From: Parascedosporium putredinis
Taxonomy: Eukaryota > Ascomycota > Sordariomycetes > Microascales > Microascaceae
Length of the DNA: 64,000 nt
Assembly (NCBI GenBank): GCA_949357655.1
Contig: CASHTG010000011.1
Coordinates: forward strand, 744,001 to 808,000
Direction of reading: 5' to 3'
Made by a program: the position numbers and the translations under genes. Below are positions 50,101-63,084 of the stretch, piece after piece. Under the pieces are notes generated by a model. That model was given only the letters and a program-made list of their open reading frames with translations. It searched no databases and was not told the DNA's origin. Each line of letters starts with the position of its first letter. The stretch's first letter is position 1.

Positions 50101-53100
50101 TTCTTTTGTCTCTTATCCCCTTTATTGTTTCTCATCCTGTGCCTGGATTATTATCGGATGTTTTACCTCTTTTTATTCACCTGCATGTCGTCCCTTGGAG
50201 AGGTGTCTTGCTCACGTAGTTTCTTTTTCCCGGCCCGAGGCTTCCAGCCTATACCCCCACCCACCGCTTTCCCCCTCCCTTTCTCGTTTTACCCACTCCC
50301 CTTTTATCTTACCTCCTTTCTATTTTACACAATAAATGTGTGAGGGGAGTAGAAACGGGCAGAGGGCGATGGCCGTGAAGTGTGTGCCCGGTACACCCAG
50401 GGTCCGTCGCCCAAATTTTCCATTTTGGCAGATGGGGGCTGAACGCACGACTAGCATGTAAGCGATGCGGCAATCGTCGCAGGTGGCCCCCTAGCCTCTC
50501 CCCCTTCTTACCCTTTTCTTTGCCGACATGAGTTCGCCAGTTCCAGACCAGAGTGCAGAATACCATGGTGGGTGGGCTTGTTTCGCGTGGGCCGGGAAGT
50601 GGTTCAGGCTCGACACTAGAAGCAGCAAGAGAGATGGTAAAATCGTCCCGCCGAACCAGCCGTGGACCCTCTGGACACTGCCTTTTTCGGTTTTGTTGGG
50701 CAGCTTTCAGTCCCAAATCAGTTTGGCGGATCGATAGCCACTCTTGGACCAACCATGGCACCGATTCATGATCCAAGGATCACAGGCCGCGGGCGTCATC
50801 GTGAGAGTCATCATATGAGAAAACGGGTATGCAGAACCACTTACTGAGGTCCCAATTAGCGGATAAGTCACGGTTAAGCTTCAAGGTCAAGGAGGACAAA
50901 AGAAGAAACAGCCCAGGTCGTAGTGAATCTTTGTCCGCCAGGGAAATGATCTATAGCGTGCCATCACAGGACGGAATCACACCTTGGACGACGGCAAACG
51001 GAAGGGGCAAAAAGAAAATATAAAAAGAGGTACAGCGTAAAGTGAAAAGCCTCACGTATACCGACCCGAGCAATCCCACGAGCCGCGTGGATTGGCCCGG
51101 CTGAAAGCGGATACGGCAAAGTGAGATGGATCCATTGATCTGGCTATTGTACCCGTAGCTGAACAGGAACAGCCGCCTCCTCTCTACTATTTACCATCGT
51201 CTCTCTCCTTTTTACGTTTCTTCATTGTCAAGTAGACTACCCAGTAGTGTTAATCGCTTTCCTCCTTCATGCCACTCCTTGCGTTGCGCGCAACCTCCAC
51301 GGGAGGTGGAAGAAGATCATGAAACGAAACATCGCCCATGTCACCGGACCGGAGCCGGAAAAGTCGACTAGCAGTGACGTGATTGGCCCGCACCCTCTAC
51401 CGCATGTGAAGACGACTCGCCAGGAAGAGATTGATACCGAAAAAGAGAGGACAAAAAGCGCTACATGTATCGCCCACGGACGAAGACGAAGAGCGCGGAA
51501 GCTCCTCGACTTTACCCGCCGGTCCGGAACACGACATCCTAGCACATCAGCACACAACAGGACACACACATATACGCATGCACCCACACAGCCGAGAGAA
51601 GGGGAGGGGGCCAACTTGGTAGCTCAATGCAGACGGGAACCAAAAGGAACAAGGAACGCCAAGCTACAAAAAAGGTTTTTAATATCTTGCCATCCCTTGA
51701 TAGCCCGTGGGCCCGACGACCGCAGGCGTGGGATAAAGGTTACATGTACTCTCTTTTCACGCGTGCCTGGATATGATATCAAGGAGGAGCAGGTGAGAGG
51801 AATGCAGTAGACCAAAAGGTAGAGACGAATGACCCCGGCCTAACAAACACAACCCGATAGACTGGGCTGCAAGGTTTCCCCTTCCAACAGTCCAGGGCTG
51901 GACTTACCCCCTCCCCCTTTCGCGGTTGCTTTTACCCTCGTCCTCCTCGTCCCTCGTCTTCTTTCCCTCTTTCCCGCATCATCCGCGTAGTTGTCTTGTC
52001 AAGTCGTAAGTTGCTATACCCCTGCACGGACATCCAAGAACGGAGAGCTCCCAGCTCCCTAATCTATCTTCGCAAAGGCGATGAGGGTAAAAATAACAGC
52101 GGCAGGACATTAATCGGAGAACCACCCCTCTGCCGCTCACTTGCCATCTGTTTCTACCTTGATCTTTTCCTGTTCTCCCTCTCTGCCACCGCTTTTAATC
52201 TGTCACTTCTACTGATTCAGCTCTCAACCGGCTTCAACCTCCTGCTTTCGTTGAGCAGAGAGGTCCATGCCCCTGGCGCCCACTCCTCGTTCTGGTGAGG
52301 GCGTGGACCCGGGAAGAGGAGAGAGGGGGCGATCTAGGTACTAGCTAGGGGACGAGGCATGATGATGAGCACTCGGAATGAGTATAGGAGATGATGTCAA
52401 AAAGCCTGGCGGAATACCCAGGCACCCTCAGCGGACCGATCTTGCTACCTTGCACGTCCGAGAAGATTGGCAGATCGACAGCGATTCCCGCGTTCATCAT
52501 GACGGGCTCGCCGTGCCTCAACCTCGCCTCTCATTTATCGGGGCGGGCACGGAGCACGAAGACGCAAGCACGTTGGGCGAAGCAACGAGGGAGAAACGAT
52601 GGGTCTTCCACTCGGTTAGCTCAACAACCCCGTTTTTGTGTTTTCCCCTTTTTCCCTCTCTCTTTTCGTCCCTGATTTTGCTCGATTCGCAACTTAAACC
52701 GCGGTGAAGGGGGAGTGGATGCGAAAGAGAGAGAGAGAGCCGGAGGAAAGTGATTTCCACGCCCCTCCTCCCTTCTTTCGGTCCTCCCTCCCCCTCCTTC
52801 GCCACAAGCGTTATTCTCCGACGGGATGTTTCTCTTCCTCTCTCTTTTCCCTTTTTTCATGTAATTAACAGGCACATTCGCCATTGCTAAGTCGTAGAGA
52901 ACACGGAAAGGGGACAACGAGACCCACGCGAGGTGGTAAAAAGAACGGAAACATGAGCTCACCTCCAGGAGTAACCCCTCCGCCCCACCACCACCATTCT
53001 TTTTTTTTTCCCACGGCCGGCCGGCTGTCTACCTAATGTCGTAGATAGCAAGCTTTACTCGTCCGGGAGACGGGAGGCAGACAAACATAGACAACGGTAG

Positions 53101-53635
53101 GCGAGCACCGGCCGCAACGTAAAGCGAGGACCCTCCGGGATTTGTATCCCCTTGCGGAACATTCAAAGAAAGAGATGTCGATTCAATGGACTTGCACGCC
53201 CCCGTTGTCAGCCATTTCTTCACGCCCCCTCCTCTACTTCTCATCCCTCCCCCTGGCCGCTTGTTTCTATTCTAACTGCTGAAGGACAAGGTGACAATAT
53301 ACGCTAGGCAATTGATCAACTTTTTTATCGTCGTATATCTTGATTTCTCTTCGGATCCGGGTCGATCACATTGTAGGATGAGGTCTGGTTGAGATGTATA
53401 TAAATCCCTAGATGCCCTGCCTAACTCGGTTCTTCTTTTCCCTCTCTCTTGACATTCCAGACTTACATCTTCATCCACACTCGCATCTCATCCTATCTCG
53501 AGACATTCTCTCCTCGTCTCTCTTGAGAAACCATCCATCACCTACCAATTAGTGGTGCCGCCTTTCTCTTCTTTCCATCTTCTCTTTCCGTCCCTAACAG
53601 GAACAACTCACCACACCACAAAAAGAGCCATCACC
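47197..53635. other. 6.4-kb stretch with no gene recognised
   Basis: No coding region that I can defend. It contains many short C/T-rich tracts (for example near 48,480-48,560, 49,540-49,580, 50,090-50,170 and 51,900-51,980), a 7-bp GAGCCAC tandem of four at 47,802-47,829, and several open frames without domains. Possible contents are long 5' UTRs, promoter regions or non-coding transcripts. A TATA box near the right end is listed separately. Confidence 0.5.
53397..53404 (+). promoter_or_regulatory. TATA box of the CBM1 gene
   Basis: TATATAAA, 232 bases before the ATG at 53636, followed by C/T-rich DNA where transcription would start. The ACAG at about 53,600 could be the acceptor of a 5' UTR intron. 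Position and context fit a core promoter. Confidence 0.55.
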
Positions 53636-54219
53636 ATGCAGCTCCCCATCACCCTCCTTGCTCTCCTCGCCGCCGGCGCCTCCGCCCAGCGCAACAGGTG
53701 GACGCCTCCGGCCCCCGTCCCCGCGAACCCGGCTCCCACTCCGGCGCCCACCCCTACTCCTCCCCTCCCCTCTCGGCTCTACCCAGAGCATGTGGGGACA
53801 GTGCGGCGGTAGGGACTGGGAGTACGCCACTGCTTGCGTACACGATTCTTACTGCTACAACGACGGCGAGAAGTGAGTTCTTTTTTTCCCTTCCGATTCC
53901 ACCTTCCTCTCTCTTCCTTTGTTCAAGTCACTAACATCGAATCTTCCAATTCTAGCGAGTGGTACTCTCAATGCGTTCCCTCGACCACGAGGACTCCCCT
54001 CCTCTTAACCAGGATCCCGATATCCAGACCCGCATCCTCACCACCATCTTCGACGTTCCCGGACCCAGCCCCACCGTCGTCACCACTTACATCACCATCT
54101 ACACCTCAGTCGCGCCTGCCCCTTCGCCTCAAAACCCTCAGCCTCCCGTCACCATCACCGTCATCCCCGACACTCCTATCCAGCCTAGGCAGCCCAAGGA
54201 GAAGCGGTGGGAGGCGTAA
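53636..54219 (+). CDS. small secreted protein with fungal cellulose-binding domain (CBM1)
   Basis: About 166 residues in two exons (53636-53872, 53956-54219; 83-bp intron). Signal peptide MQLPITLLALLAAGASA, then a Pro/Ala/Thr linker, then CBM1: WGQCGG, ATACVHDSYC and, after the intron, WYSQCVP, giving the four conserved cysteines and aromatic residues that stack on cellulose or chitin. No catalytic domain is present; the C-terminal half is Pro/Thr-rich with TVVTTYITIY. It is thus a secreted CBM1-only protein, possibly a wall- or plant-cell-wall-binding protein. The frame shifts near 53,760-53,775 (before the WGQCGG) and again just after the CBM1 (about 53,985-54,000). Context: isolated from other carbohydrate-active genes in this window. 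Confidence 0.85.
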
Positions 54220-55393
54220 AGAAAGAGAGAGCCCGGGCCAGACCCACCCTCCTTCTTTCCTAATCTACTTTTCCTTTTTTCTTCTCTTTTTCTCCTGTAA
54301 CTGTAGGAGCGGATCCAGGGGAATGAAAACCGGCGTTTGAGCTTGCTTCATCGTTTGGGGTTGGTTTTCTCATGTCTCCTCATCAAAGCCATCATATCTG
54401 GTTTCTCACTATTTCTATCATCTTTACCATTTTTATTATCTTTACTTAGCTATAAACTGGCATGGGAATGCTACTAATACAAACCAACCATAATCATTCA
54501 AGAAATATTCATTTTTCGATAAGTGGCCCTCGAGATAAAAAATCAAGGAGAACCCTTTTGCCTATCCGGTACCCTCGTCCTCGCATTTTCCCGGGGAGGA
54601 GGGATGGCAAGCGGGTGAGCGCGCGGAGCGAGCGCCGCTGTCAAAAGTGGAGTTCAAAACGAGACTGGTATCCCGCGGCTCGGAAGTACAAACAAACACT
54701 GCAATAATAAACACTACTACTACATGTACTCTACGGTGGATATGGTATCTTATTAGGCGTCCCCATGTGAACCGGTTGATGGAACACTATCAAACGTCCA
54801 GCTTATCAGGCGGGCGGGACGGAGATGATTAGGTTCTAACTCCCCATGTACTACCTACAACCAGCCGGTTTGCATGAATAATAATATCTTGAGTTGGGGC
54901 CACTTTAATTCGGCGATGTGCACGAGAGGAAAGGAACATGGATAGTGAATTCATTTGACTCCTATCAAAGCTATTCTTGTGCCATATTAGCCGAAACCAA
55001 CTGGGCAGAAACATCGGCTGTCACGTCACCGGCCGCTCGGCTGTCGGGCAGGTCACCAACCATATGATCGTAAAGCTGACTGATTGAGACAATCTCATTT
55101 TGGCGAGCCTGCTCAAATGGAGTGCTGTAGCATACTTTCGTTTATAAAAACTAGAGCCGGACGAGGATAGGTAGGAAGGGGTGCCTCACGTGCTCTTCGA
55201 GGAAGAAAGGAGAAACCGGATGGGTGAAAAGAAGCAAAGAGCATAATAAACTACTTTGATTACAGCAGTGAATACCGAAGTAGGGACGCTGAGAAACAGA
55301 AGCACAGCACAAAAAATAAATAAAAAAGAATCCGTGGATCGACTCAGTCTTTCTTTCTGATCGGGATGACGAACAGCAAAAAGAGAAATCGAC
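54220..55393. other. intergenic, no gene recognised
   Basis: Downstream of the CBM1 gene up to the tRNA. No coding region or repeat that I can support. Confidence 0.5.
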
Positions 55394-55483
55394 GCTCCAG
55401 GCGGGGTCGAACCCGCAACCTTTGGATGGCCTGTTTAGGTTGCCCTAAAAGTCCAACGCACTAACCAATTGTGCTACCGGAGC
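55394..55483 (-). tRNA. tRNA-Lys(UUU) with an 18-nt intron (probable)
   Basis: On the minus strand a 7-bp acceptor stem (GCTCCGG with CTGGAGC, one G-U pair), D-arm GCAC/GTGC, anticodon stem TTGGA/TCCAA with loop CTTTTA before an 18-base intron, and a T-arm starting GCGGGTTCGA can be folded. The loop gives anticodon TTT (Lys). The intron lies after the base 3' of the anticodon, the usual eukaryotic place. Only four C-run bases remain where the T-stem needs five, so the T-arm is one base short (G4 at 55403-55406 on the plus strand). Confidence 0.75.
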
Positions 55484-56970
55484 CGTCTAACGATGTTATG
55501 CACAAGGGTGGGAATAACAGACATTAAACAGTATCCGGTTGTGTTAGTCATAATTGCTTGGTGGGGATCTCGAGTCCCCAGGCATCCAGCACTACACTTG
55601 GAGGAAGGAGGTGGGGGATTTCGCTGACGGGGTCCACCAAGGGATGGCGTGTTTGTATGGCTGCGCTGTGTTGGCAGGCGGGGCAGATTTGTTTGTGTGG
55701 GCTGCATCAAGAGACCATGGATTGTCAATGGATCAAGCCGCTGAACAAACGTTCCACCTCCAGAGCTCGAGTGGAGCCCCTCCATAATAATCGGGACCTG
55801 GGCAGGAAAAAGCGACGCCCTTGGTGAACCAAAAGGGAGAGACGGTGTGGCCAGTGTCAGTTTATTGCTAGCTACAGAAGTCACCAGCGGAGGGGCTCGG
55901 CCATTCATCGACAAGATTAGGGATCGGAAAACCTATCCATCGGAGGCCAAAGCCTCCCATCGAGCCTCCAGGTCCGGAGTCGCCTCCGGACAAGCAAAGA
56001 AGCTGCAGCACTGGCTCGGCGCCTGGAGTTGTGTCTCCAATTGGCACCTTGCCGGCCAACGTCAACCCGCAGATCCCGACGTCTAAAAGCAAAAAACAAC
56101 TGGCGACTAACTGAACGATCCCACACTTTTCTTCCCAATACCCAACAATCTATTGCATAGGATAGTTGAAACCCTAAGAAATAGAGAAGAACCCCAAAAG
56201 CAAAAACCCTCGTCTTTTTGTCCAACAAATCCCCCATCGACACTCGAAACCGTCCACTTCTCAATTTACGGACAACTTTAGTCCTCCAGACGGGTTTCTG
56301 GGCCATCACGTGATGGCATTGTTTTGCGCCTGGGCTGTGCTTTTTTGCCAAGAAGCTCCATTCAACCTATTATGACAGTGTATCACTGCCGCGCGCCCGT
56401 TGCGAAGAGCGACCATGAGGCTGATTGAGGCCCAAGAAACGGCGGCAAGGGGGGAAAGGGAAAAGGAAGGTTTCCTCTCTTCGGCGGCAAAAATACAGGC
56501 CAACGTCACCTCCACGTTCCCCCTCCCGAACCAGTGAGCTTTATTTTATTTTCCCGCATCGAAAGGAAATAAAAAACGAGAGTATTGCGGTATACCTTTG
56601 ATCTGCGCGGTAGCCTTTAAGTTTTAGGGCGAATATCAACAAACGTCGTCTTACGCATTGAAGCCAGCGAGACGTCGTTCTAAGCGCCCTCCCCCAAGAG
56701 CTCCACCTGCTAAACACCGAACACGCAACGATCGACCTCCCCGACCGACATCCACGGGCGCACCTACACGCCAGCCAACCCATTCTCGGCGAATCCCTCC
56801 GTCCTTCCCACGATTTTCGAGCCCAGCTCTTCGCAAGGGCTGTCGACTCATCAAGCAAGTTCCGGGCGAGCGAGCAACAATCGGTCGGAAGAAAGAGGAG
56901 GGAAAGGGAACAAGGAAACACCCACGAAAGGAAAAGAAAGAGAGAAATAAAAGGCAAAAACCAAGAAGCC
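55484..56970. other. intergenic, no gene recognised
   Basis: Between the tRNA and the four-TM gene. No convincing coding region; the final 300 bases are C/A-rich and purine-rich before the ATG at 56971. Confidence 0.5.
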
Positions 56971-58045
56971 ATGGCCCCTCAAAACCCTCCTCCGGGCCAG
57001 CAAGACTGGTACGGCTCCTACGCCGAGCAGCCCCCGCCGGGCGCGCCTCCCCCAGCTACTACCAGAACCAGCCGCCCGCGTACCAGCAGCACCCGGGCCT
57101 GGGACCGAACCCGCACCAGAACCAAGGGTATGGAGGCCACAGGCCATCGCACTGGGTGCCCTTTACCCAGCCGCGGAGGGAGAGGAGGCGGTGGGACAGG
57201 ACCACATCCATCCTGCGCCAGTTCTCGATGGCGCTACCCGTCGTCATGATTATCGTCGTGGCGTACATGTATATCCGGGAGGCGCACGAGCGGTCGAGCA
57301 TGGATTTCCCGCCGAGCGCTCCCATCTGGACGCCGTTATATACTATTCTTCCCTTGGTAAGTGGAGCTTTGGTTCCGTGTTGGATTCCTTTTGAGGTTGA
57401 GCGTTGGAGAGAAGGAGAACAAAGAAAAGGAGCGAAATCACATATATGACCACGAACATCTGGCGCTAACTCGACTACCCGAACTAGGCCGTCACCACCC
57501 TCGTCTGGACCTGCGTAGTCACCGGTATCCAAAGGCGCTCAGAGCGCACCGGCGGACCCTCGACGCCTTTTTACCTGTTCGCTGTCGAGCTCGTCTTCGC
57601 CATCGGTTCGATAGCCTGCTTCGCCATCATGGTCTGGTATCTGAACAAGACGTGGGATAGCCGGTCCCAACCGCTTTTCAATTCGTCCAACTCGCTCGGC
57701 TGGTTGCTCGGCCTGCAAATGTCAGTATCGCCCTGCCCCTTTACCATCAGTATCTTCCGTCTCCTTCTCCCTGCAAGCCTTTATACACACCACTTAGGGA
57801 GCCCGAAGGCGCGGGGAGTTCTTTGGCTTCCCCGTATTCAGGCTCGCGACGTGAACGTGGTGGTAGCAATATGCTCCCTCTACGTGGACAGGAAACGTGC
57901 GGCCCCAGTTTATTTAGAATGCTAACATGGAATTTACGGACACTACAGGCTAGTCAGTGTGACTTTGGCCATCATCACAGGCCTACGCATCCGAGCCGAG
58001 CGCAAAGCGACTGCGCAGCAGGCGGAGAGCTACATTGTTCACTAA
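56971..58045 (+). CDS. small four-TM membrane protein of unknown function
   Basis: About 238 residues in three exons (56971-57356, 57488-57720, 57949-58045). ATG in an agccATGG context. The N-terminus is Pro/Gln/Tyr-rich (PPAYQQHPGLGPNPHQNQGY) and cytosolic-looking, followed by basic RRERRRWDR. Four membrane segments: MALPVVMIIVVAYMYI, TILPLAVTTLVWTCVVTGI, FYLFAVELVFAIGSIACFAIM and LVSVTLAIITGLRI. The ending RAERKATAQQAESYIVH is charged. The size and tetraspan plan resemble MARVEL-like or similar small fungal membrane proteins; I cannot assign a family. One C is missing in the C5 at 57049-57053 to join the proline-rich start to the rest. Exon joins are in phase (the codon ATG splits between exons 2 and 3). 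Confidence 0.75.
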
Positions 58046-61000
58046 GTGATGCCACCCGGAAGTGGGGAGGAAGCACCATTCCGGAGAGGGAGATTACGGG
58101 CCATGTATGAATACGAAACTTGTTTGATTTCTGATATCCTTTCTTCACGCTTTCTTTTCCTATTTGGCGGGAATTCTCCCGTCTGCTAGCACTGTTGATA
58201 TTGGCATGCGGTTTCTCCGAGGTCTGTGGCCGGCTCACATAGCACCGGGCGTTGACCTCGAGTTTTGGATTTGTTTGTAGTTAGACAACGCGTCATTAAT
58301 GAATATGAGATGATGATGGGAAAACAACCTCATGCCAATGCGTATCCCAACACTATTCCAATGCTGTTGGCTATCTGTTACTCGGTGACAACTCACGCTT
58401 GCTTCCGGCGAAGAACACATACTCGGATGTTTCACGGGAAGGTGTGGTCCGGGAGAGAGATGAGTGCTCCATCATCGCGCTGTCTTTTGTGGGATGTATC
58501 AAGTCTAAACTAGAGACACTACCTGATTGAGTGTCCAGAGAACGGATGGGATGCATTTGATACGAAAGAAGAATTGGAATTGGCACAATCTTATATCGTC
58601 GCCTTCGTTCTAGTTTCGCGTTGTAGGTTCGAATGGCCAGTCACCAAGACCAAGCCCATTCGACAATGAAACATCTCTGTTTTACTGAGGCTTGGTAAAT
58701 CGTATCGGGAAGACTCACAAAGGTCCGACCTAATGATTTGACAAATACGCAGTTCTCGGTCTGGCTGGTTCTCGCTGTTTGTTTCGAACACCACACAAAG
58801 TGCGTTTACAAGTAGAGATGACAGCGGCACGGCCGGTGGGACCACGCGGTGTTGGGGAAAGAGGAAGAAAGAAAAGAGAAAAGTGGTGGGCGAAGAGAAC
58901 ACACACAGAGGAAAGGAAAGAAAGAAAGACAGGATGGCGAGCAAGCAAGGGGTGCCAAGGAGATCGCGGTCATAGAAGATGTTGGCAAGTGGTCCCTCGC
59001 TCCGTGCTCCTCCCCAGGTTAGTCTGGTTTTGACCAACACAATGGATGTAGGACCTTTTTGAAGGGGGCCTTGGAATGGAACCTTGAGTAAAGGCAGGGG
59101 GTAGTCGAACAGGAGGAGGAGAAGGAGGCTACGAGGAGAGAAGAGACAGAAGAAAGAAGAAGGAGGAGAAGCGGAGGGCCCGTTTGACTTGGCACTAAGA
59201 GAGGATGGGCGGGTCGCGTACCAGCACGAAAGGGTTAAAGTGGTGAACCGTGGTGGGGGAGAAATGGGCCATGACCACGCTCGAGGCCCGCGGCGAAGAT
59301 CCCCACGGACAATGAGCATGAATAACGGCAGAGGCTGTGCCCTCGAGCTGGCTTGGCTGCTGCTGGGCTCGTCCGTCCGGGGCACCTGCCAAGGGACTGA
59401 TCCACCCAGGAAGCGATCCGATTTTCCGCGAGATCTTCGAGGAAGCAGATCACAGCATCGTAGACCCGGTTTATCGCGAAGTCTGGAACGAGGGCCATAG
59501 ATTTCTTTTCTTTTTCCCCCTTTCTTTCTTCCCTCTGTCTTGGTTCGAGGCACATCTTTGCGGGGATGGGAAGCATTCATTCATCCCAAGGGTGCGAGCG
59601 AGCCTCCCCTTGCCCAAGCAGAAGCGAGGTCTCGAAAGCTGAGCCTCCCCTTTTGGAAGACATATCAAGTGAGGGTTCGCCATCGTTTTCCTCTCCTCTA
59701 TCTCGGCACCTCGATATTATGGGCAAACAAAAGTGTGTTTTGTTTTCGCACTCGTAGAGCGAAACCCCTGATGAAAGGCTCTTTCAGCTCGTAGAACTGC
59801 CACCCACTCGGCGGGGCATTCCTCGCCCAAGGCTGACTCGGCAAGGAGCTACCGAGCCAAGAGGGGCCTGTCTTGGTGAGAAAGTATGAGGTTGAAATGA
59901 ATTAAAGGATAGTGTGAGGGCTGGGATGCGCACGAAAGGAGGTTTGTCAGAGAATGTAGTATTGGGAAGCTCAGGATGCTCTTGGAGGGAAAGGGGAGCG
60001 CAGTCAGTCAGCGCTCTCGAGACATGCGATGTCTCATCTTGAGCCGGGGGTCAGCGCTGGGTGGTGGAGAACACGGGCGCACGAACCGCACCGATCCTTG
60101 GAGAATGCCTTTTGCACTCGGCGCTCCTTGTGCTGGCCATTCGGCGTCGGGGGAATTCATGGGAGCTACAGGAAGAGTGGATATCGTTGCTCTTCCTTGT
60201 CGATCATCAATTATGCCGAAAAGCATAATTTTTTTCTTTCCTCATCCCTCCCAACATATCATTATGGCAAGGAAGAAAGAACCGCTCGTGGTACGAGCCC
60301 GGGGCCAATCACCACTACATTCTGCGCAAACGCCCCCATGGTGGCACAGGAAATGGGTCGCCGAAATGCTGGCCTGAAGCGCGCCCGAAATCACCCACGC
60401 GCTGGGTGGGTGAGGATGAGGGCGCTACGTAGATAATTGGAAGAGGGAAAATAACAATAAAGAAGAAGCATAAAAGAAAAAGGCCATGAAGTAATGGGCC
60501 TCGCTCATTCATGAGATGTGTGGGCTCCCAAGCCCATTGATGCTTCTTCCATTCTGGCATCCCAAATTCATGCAGCGGGAGGAGAGGCTCTTCGGTTTAG
60601 TGGATCTGTTGAAGGCAAGCCGCTGGGTTCCTGCCGTAGCGCCATTCTCGGCTTCCGATCAGGGAATAGTATGCCCGTCAAGCCAAGGAACTGGTCGATT
60701 GACGGGTCCATCAACCACATCGTAACCACCGATTGACGAATTGACGGGCCTTAGTGCGCTGTCATGGAGAAAACCCGAGCACTGATGCGATGCCAAAAGC
60801 TGGAAGAGGCGGCAGCCCGCATGTCTTGGCCCGCCCTCTCTCAGAGCCCTAGGTATCGTGGTCGAGATCGACGTCGACTTCTCCAATCTTCAAATGACGA
60901 TACCTGTTTTCCCGAATACGCAGGTCAGGCCGAACCAGCGGAGGATTTGCAAACCATGAGCGACAGGATCGGTGATGTGCCTCGTCTTTCTCTCATTCTC

Positions 61001-63084
61001 TCACTCTCTTTCTCTCGCCTTTGTCTTGGTCTCTCTTGCCTTCTTTCCTCTGTCAGGGATGGAGAGACCCCAAGCAGGCGCACCCTTGAGACTTGGCAGT
61101 TTCACCCAATGGCACCTGTGCACCTGTGAAACGGAGTTTGGATCCTCAAGATGTGCTGCAAGGGTGGCTCACCCCTCGTGGTTCGGTAGATATACCAATT
61201 ATCTCTGTGTGAATGAAGGCTTGTGGCCAGGTACCTGGTACTTATGCGATGGCCCAGCACAGAGCAGAAGAAGCAGCTGGACCTGGAGAGGAGGTGTTTC
61301 GGAACTGATTACCTAACATCATCGATGCTGTATTTCCTCGTCCAGCCCAGTGAGCCAGGCGCTTTCCACCCGCCCCGGCAAATGCTCCCCACATCAGCTT
61401 CCCCAGCATCTGTCCATTCGCGAGCATTTGCCCATTTTCGAGCCCTGTAGCCGCCCAGCAAGATCGGGCGCTTTATGAAGATCCACGCCCGCCACATATG
61501 GGAATCTCTCAACGAGAGCTCCAGGACCAATCCCGGGTCCTTTGCCTATATTTTTTTCCTTTTGAACCCGCAGGCAACGGGCTTTGGCCGCGGAGAATAT
61601 TTTCGGGGTTTCTAATTCTGTCTGTCCATCTTGCGAATTACCGCCTTTTGGGCCGGCGAGTTCAATGTTCCCTTCACCAAGGAAACTCCGGGGCCCATTG
61701 TGACGTGCTGCCCAAGGGGGAGGGTTCCAGTTCCTCGGCAGACCTGCCGAGCATGCTCGTGGAGTCGCATTGGCCCCTATCACTCTGTTTCTCCCCTCAT
61801 GCAAGGCAACAGTCTCCTTGCAGCACCCTCGATGGCACTTTGGGGATTTTGGCCAGTCATCTTTTGCTCCTGAGAGTTGAAGGAGCTCCGTAGAGGTTTT
61901 ACGTGCAGCCTCCCCTAAATCGTTCGCTGACTTGTGAGACTCCTGAGGGAAATTACGCTTGTTTTTGGGGAGGCCCCTCCAGTCTTGTGGTTACAGATCG
62001 CGCAAGGGTCTCCCCAGGCGATACCACATTTCCTTCTTGTTCCTTCCCACCCAAACTGCGCCGCAAAACGCAGGAACCAAGGGGCAAAGGGAAGGGGGTG
62101 GGGCAGGGGATGGCATAAAGTTTAGTTTACTGTTTTCTTTGGCTCGTTCCTACCATCCCAAGACCCGCACGCCCCCTAGAGCGCAACTGCTCCCACTCCT
62201 TCGCTGTCAGAAGGTCCAGCCAGTGCAATTCCCCCATCAGCAAGCACCAGCAACCCTTCTTTGCTCGTGTGTCATACCAATGTCGAAGAGGCAAGAGCTA
62301 GGCCCCGGTAGGGCTCCACACGCCCCTCCCGATTCCTTGCACGCCCCTTCCCAACCCAGACATCCACAAAGAGTAGGTGCTTTCTGAGCTCTGACGTCGA
62401 GAGACGAAGGAAAGACCTCTCGGTCTTTTGGAACATTGGGCTCCTGCTCGCGGCCTTCACCCCTCCCCACATGAAGAAATCCAGGATGGACGAGATGAGG
62501 AGGATGGATGCGGACCAAGGCGCTTGGCGCTACCAGGGTCCCTTCCGGCTCAACCGTCTGCATCCACTCTCCGCCCATCGTGGTCTAAACCTTAGTCCGA
62601 CTTGAATCGTCGGTGGTCCCCTCCCTTTGGGGCTCTCGCCTTCACATTCCATATATCAGATTGGCCAAGCCCACCCTGCCCGGCTCCTCCTTCTCTTCTT
62701 CTTTCTTCTCTCTTTCCCGTGGTAATCTACATCACGTACTTTCCGTCAAGTCGTAGGATGCAGTGATTGGCATTTCGTTTCTTTCTTTTTTCACTTTTTG
62801 TGTTAGTTCCTTTCTTTTCTTTCCATTCATTTGAACTAACACCACCGGTTGAACCGATTCACTTCATACGCTCCCTCGCCACAGGTATCATCCAGACGAA
62901 AACGGGCATACCCGAACAACTCAAGGGAAACCAAACCATTTTAACTTCCTTCTTGGCTTCTTGACTTCTTTTTGTCAAGCCTCTATTCGACAGCTCTGAG
63001 AGCTCGACGATTTCAACACTTTTTCTTTTTCAACCAACCCCAAAATAAAACTCGAATCTGCAGAGCAAGAAAAGCGTAGCAACC
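58046..63084. other. 5.0-kb stretch with no gene recognised
   Basis: Several long open frames exist on both strands (for example 58,591-59,580 minus), but they lie over purine-rich repeats such as GGAGGAGAAGGAGG near 59,110-59,170 and code for no recognised domain. Nothing else identified. The final 400 bases before 63,085 are T/C-rich and look like promoter and leader of the next gene. Confidence 0.5.

Noticed and set aside
50068..50343. Hydrophobic 91-codon frame resembling a small membrane protein
   Set aside because: T/C-rich DNA codes for Leu/Phe/Ser-rich chance peptides; no supporting context.
58591..59580. 329-codon open frame on the minus strand
   Set aside because: It overlaps purine-rich simple sequence, has no domain and no start context; purine-rich DNA gives long chance frames.
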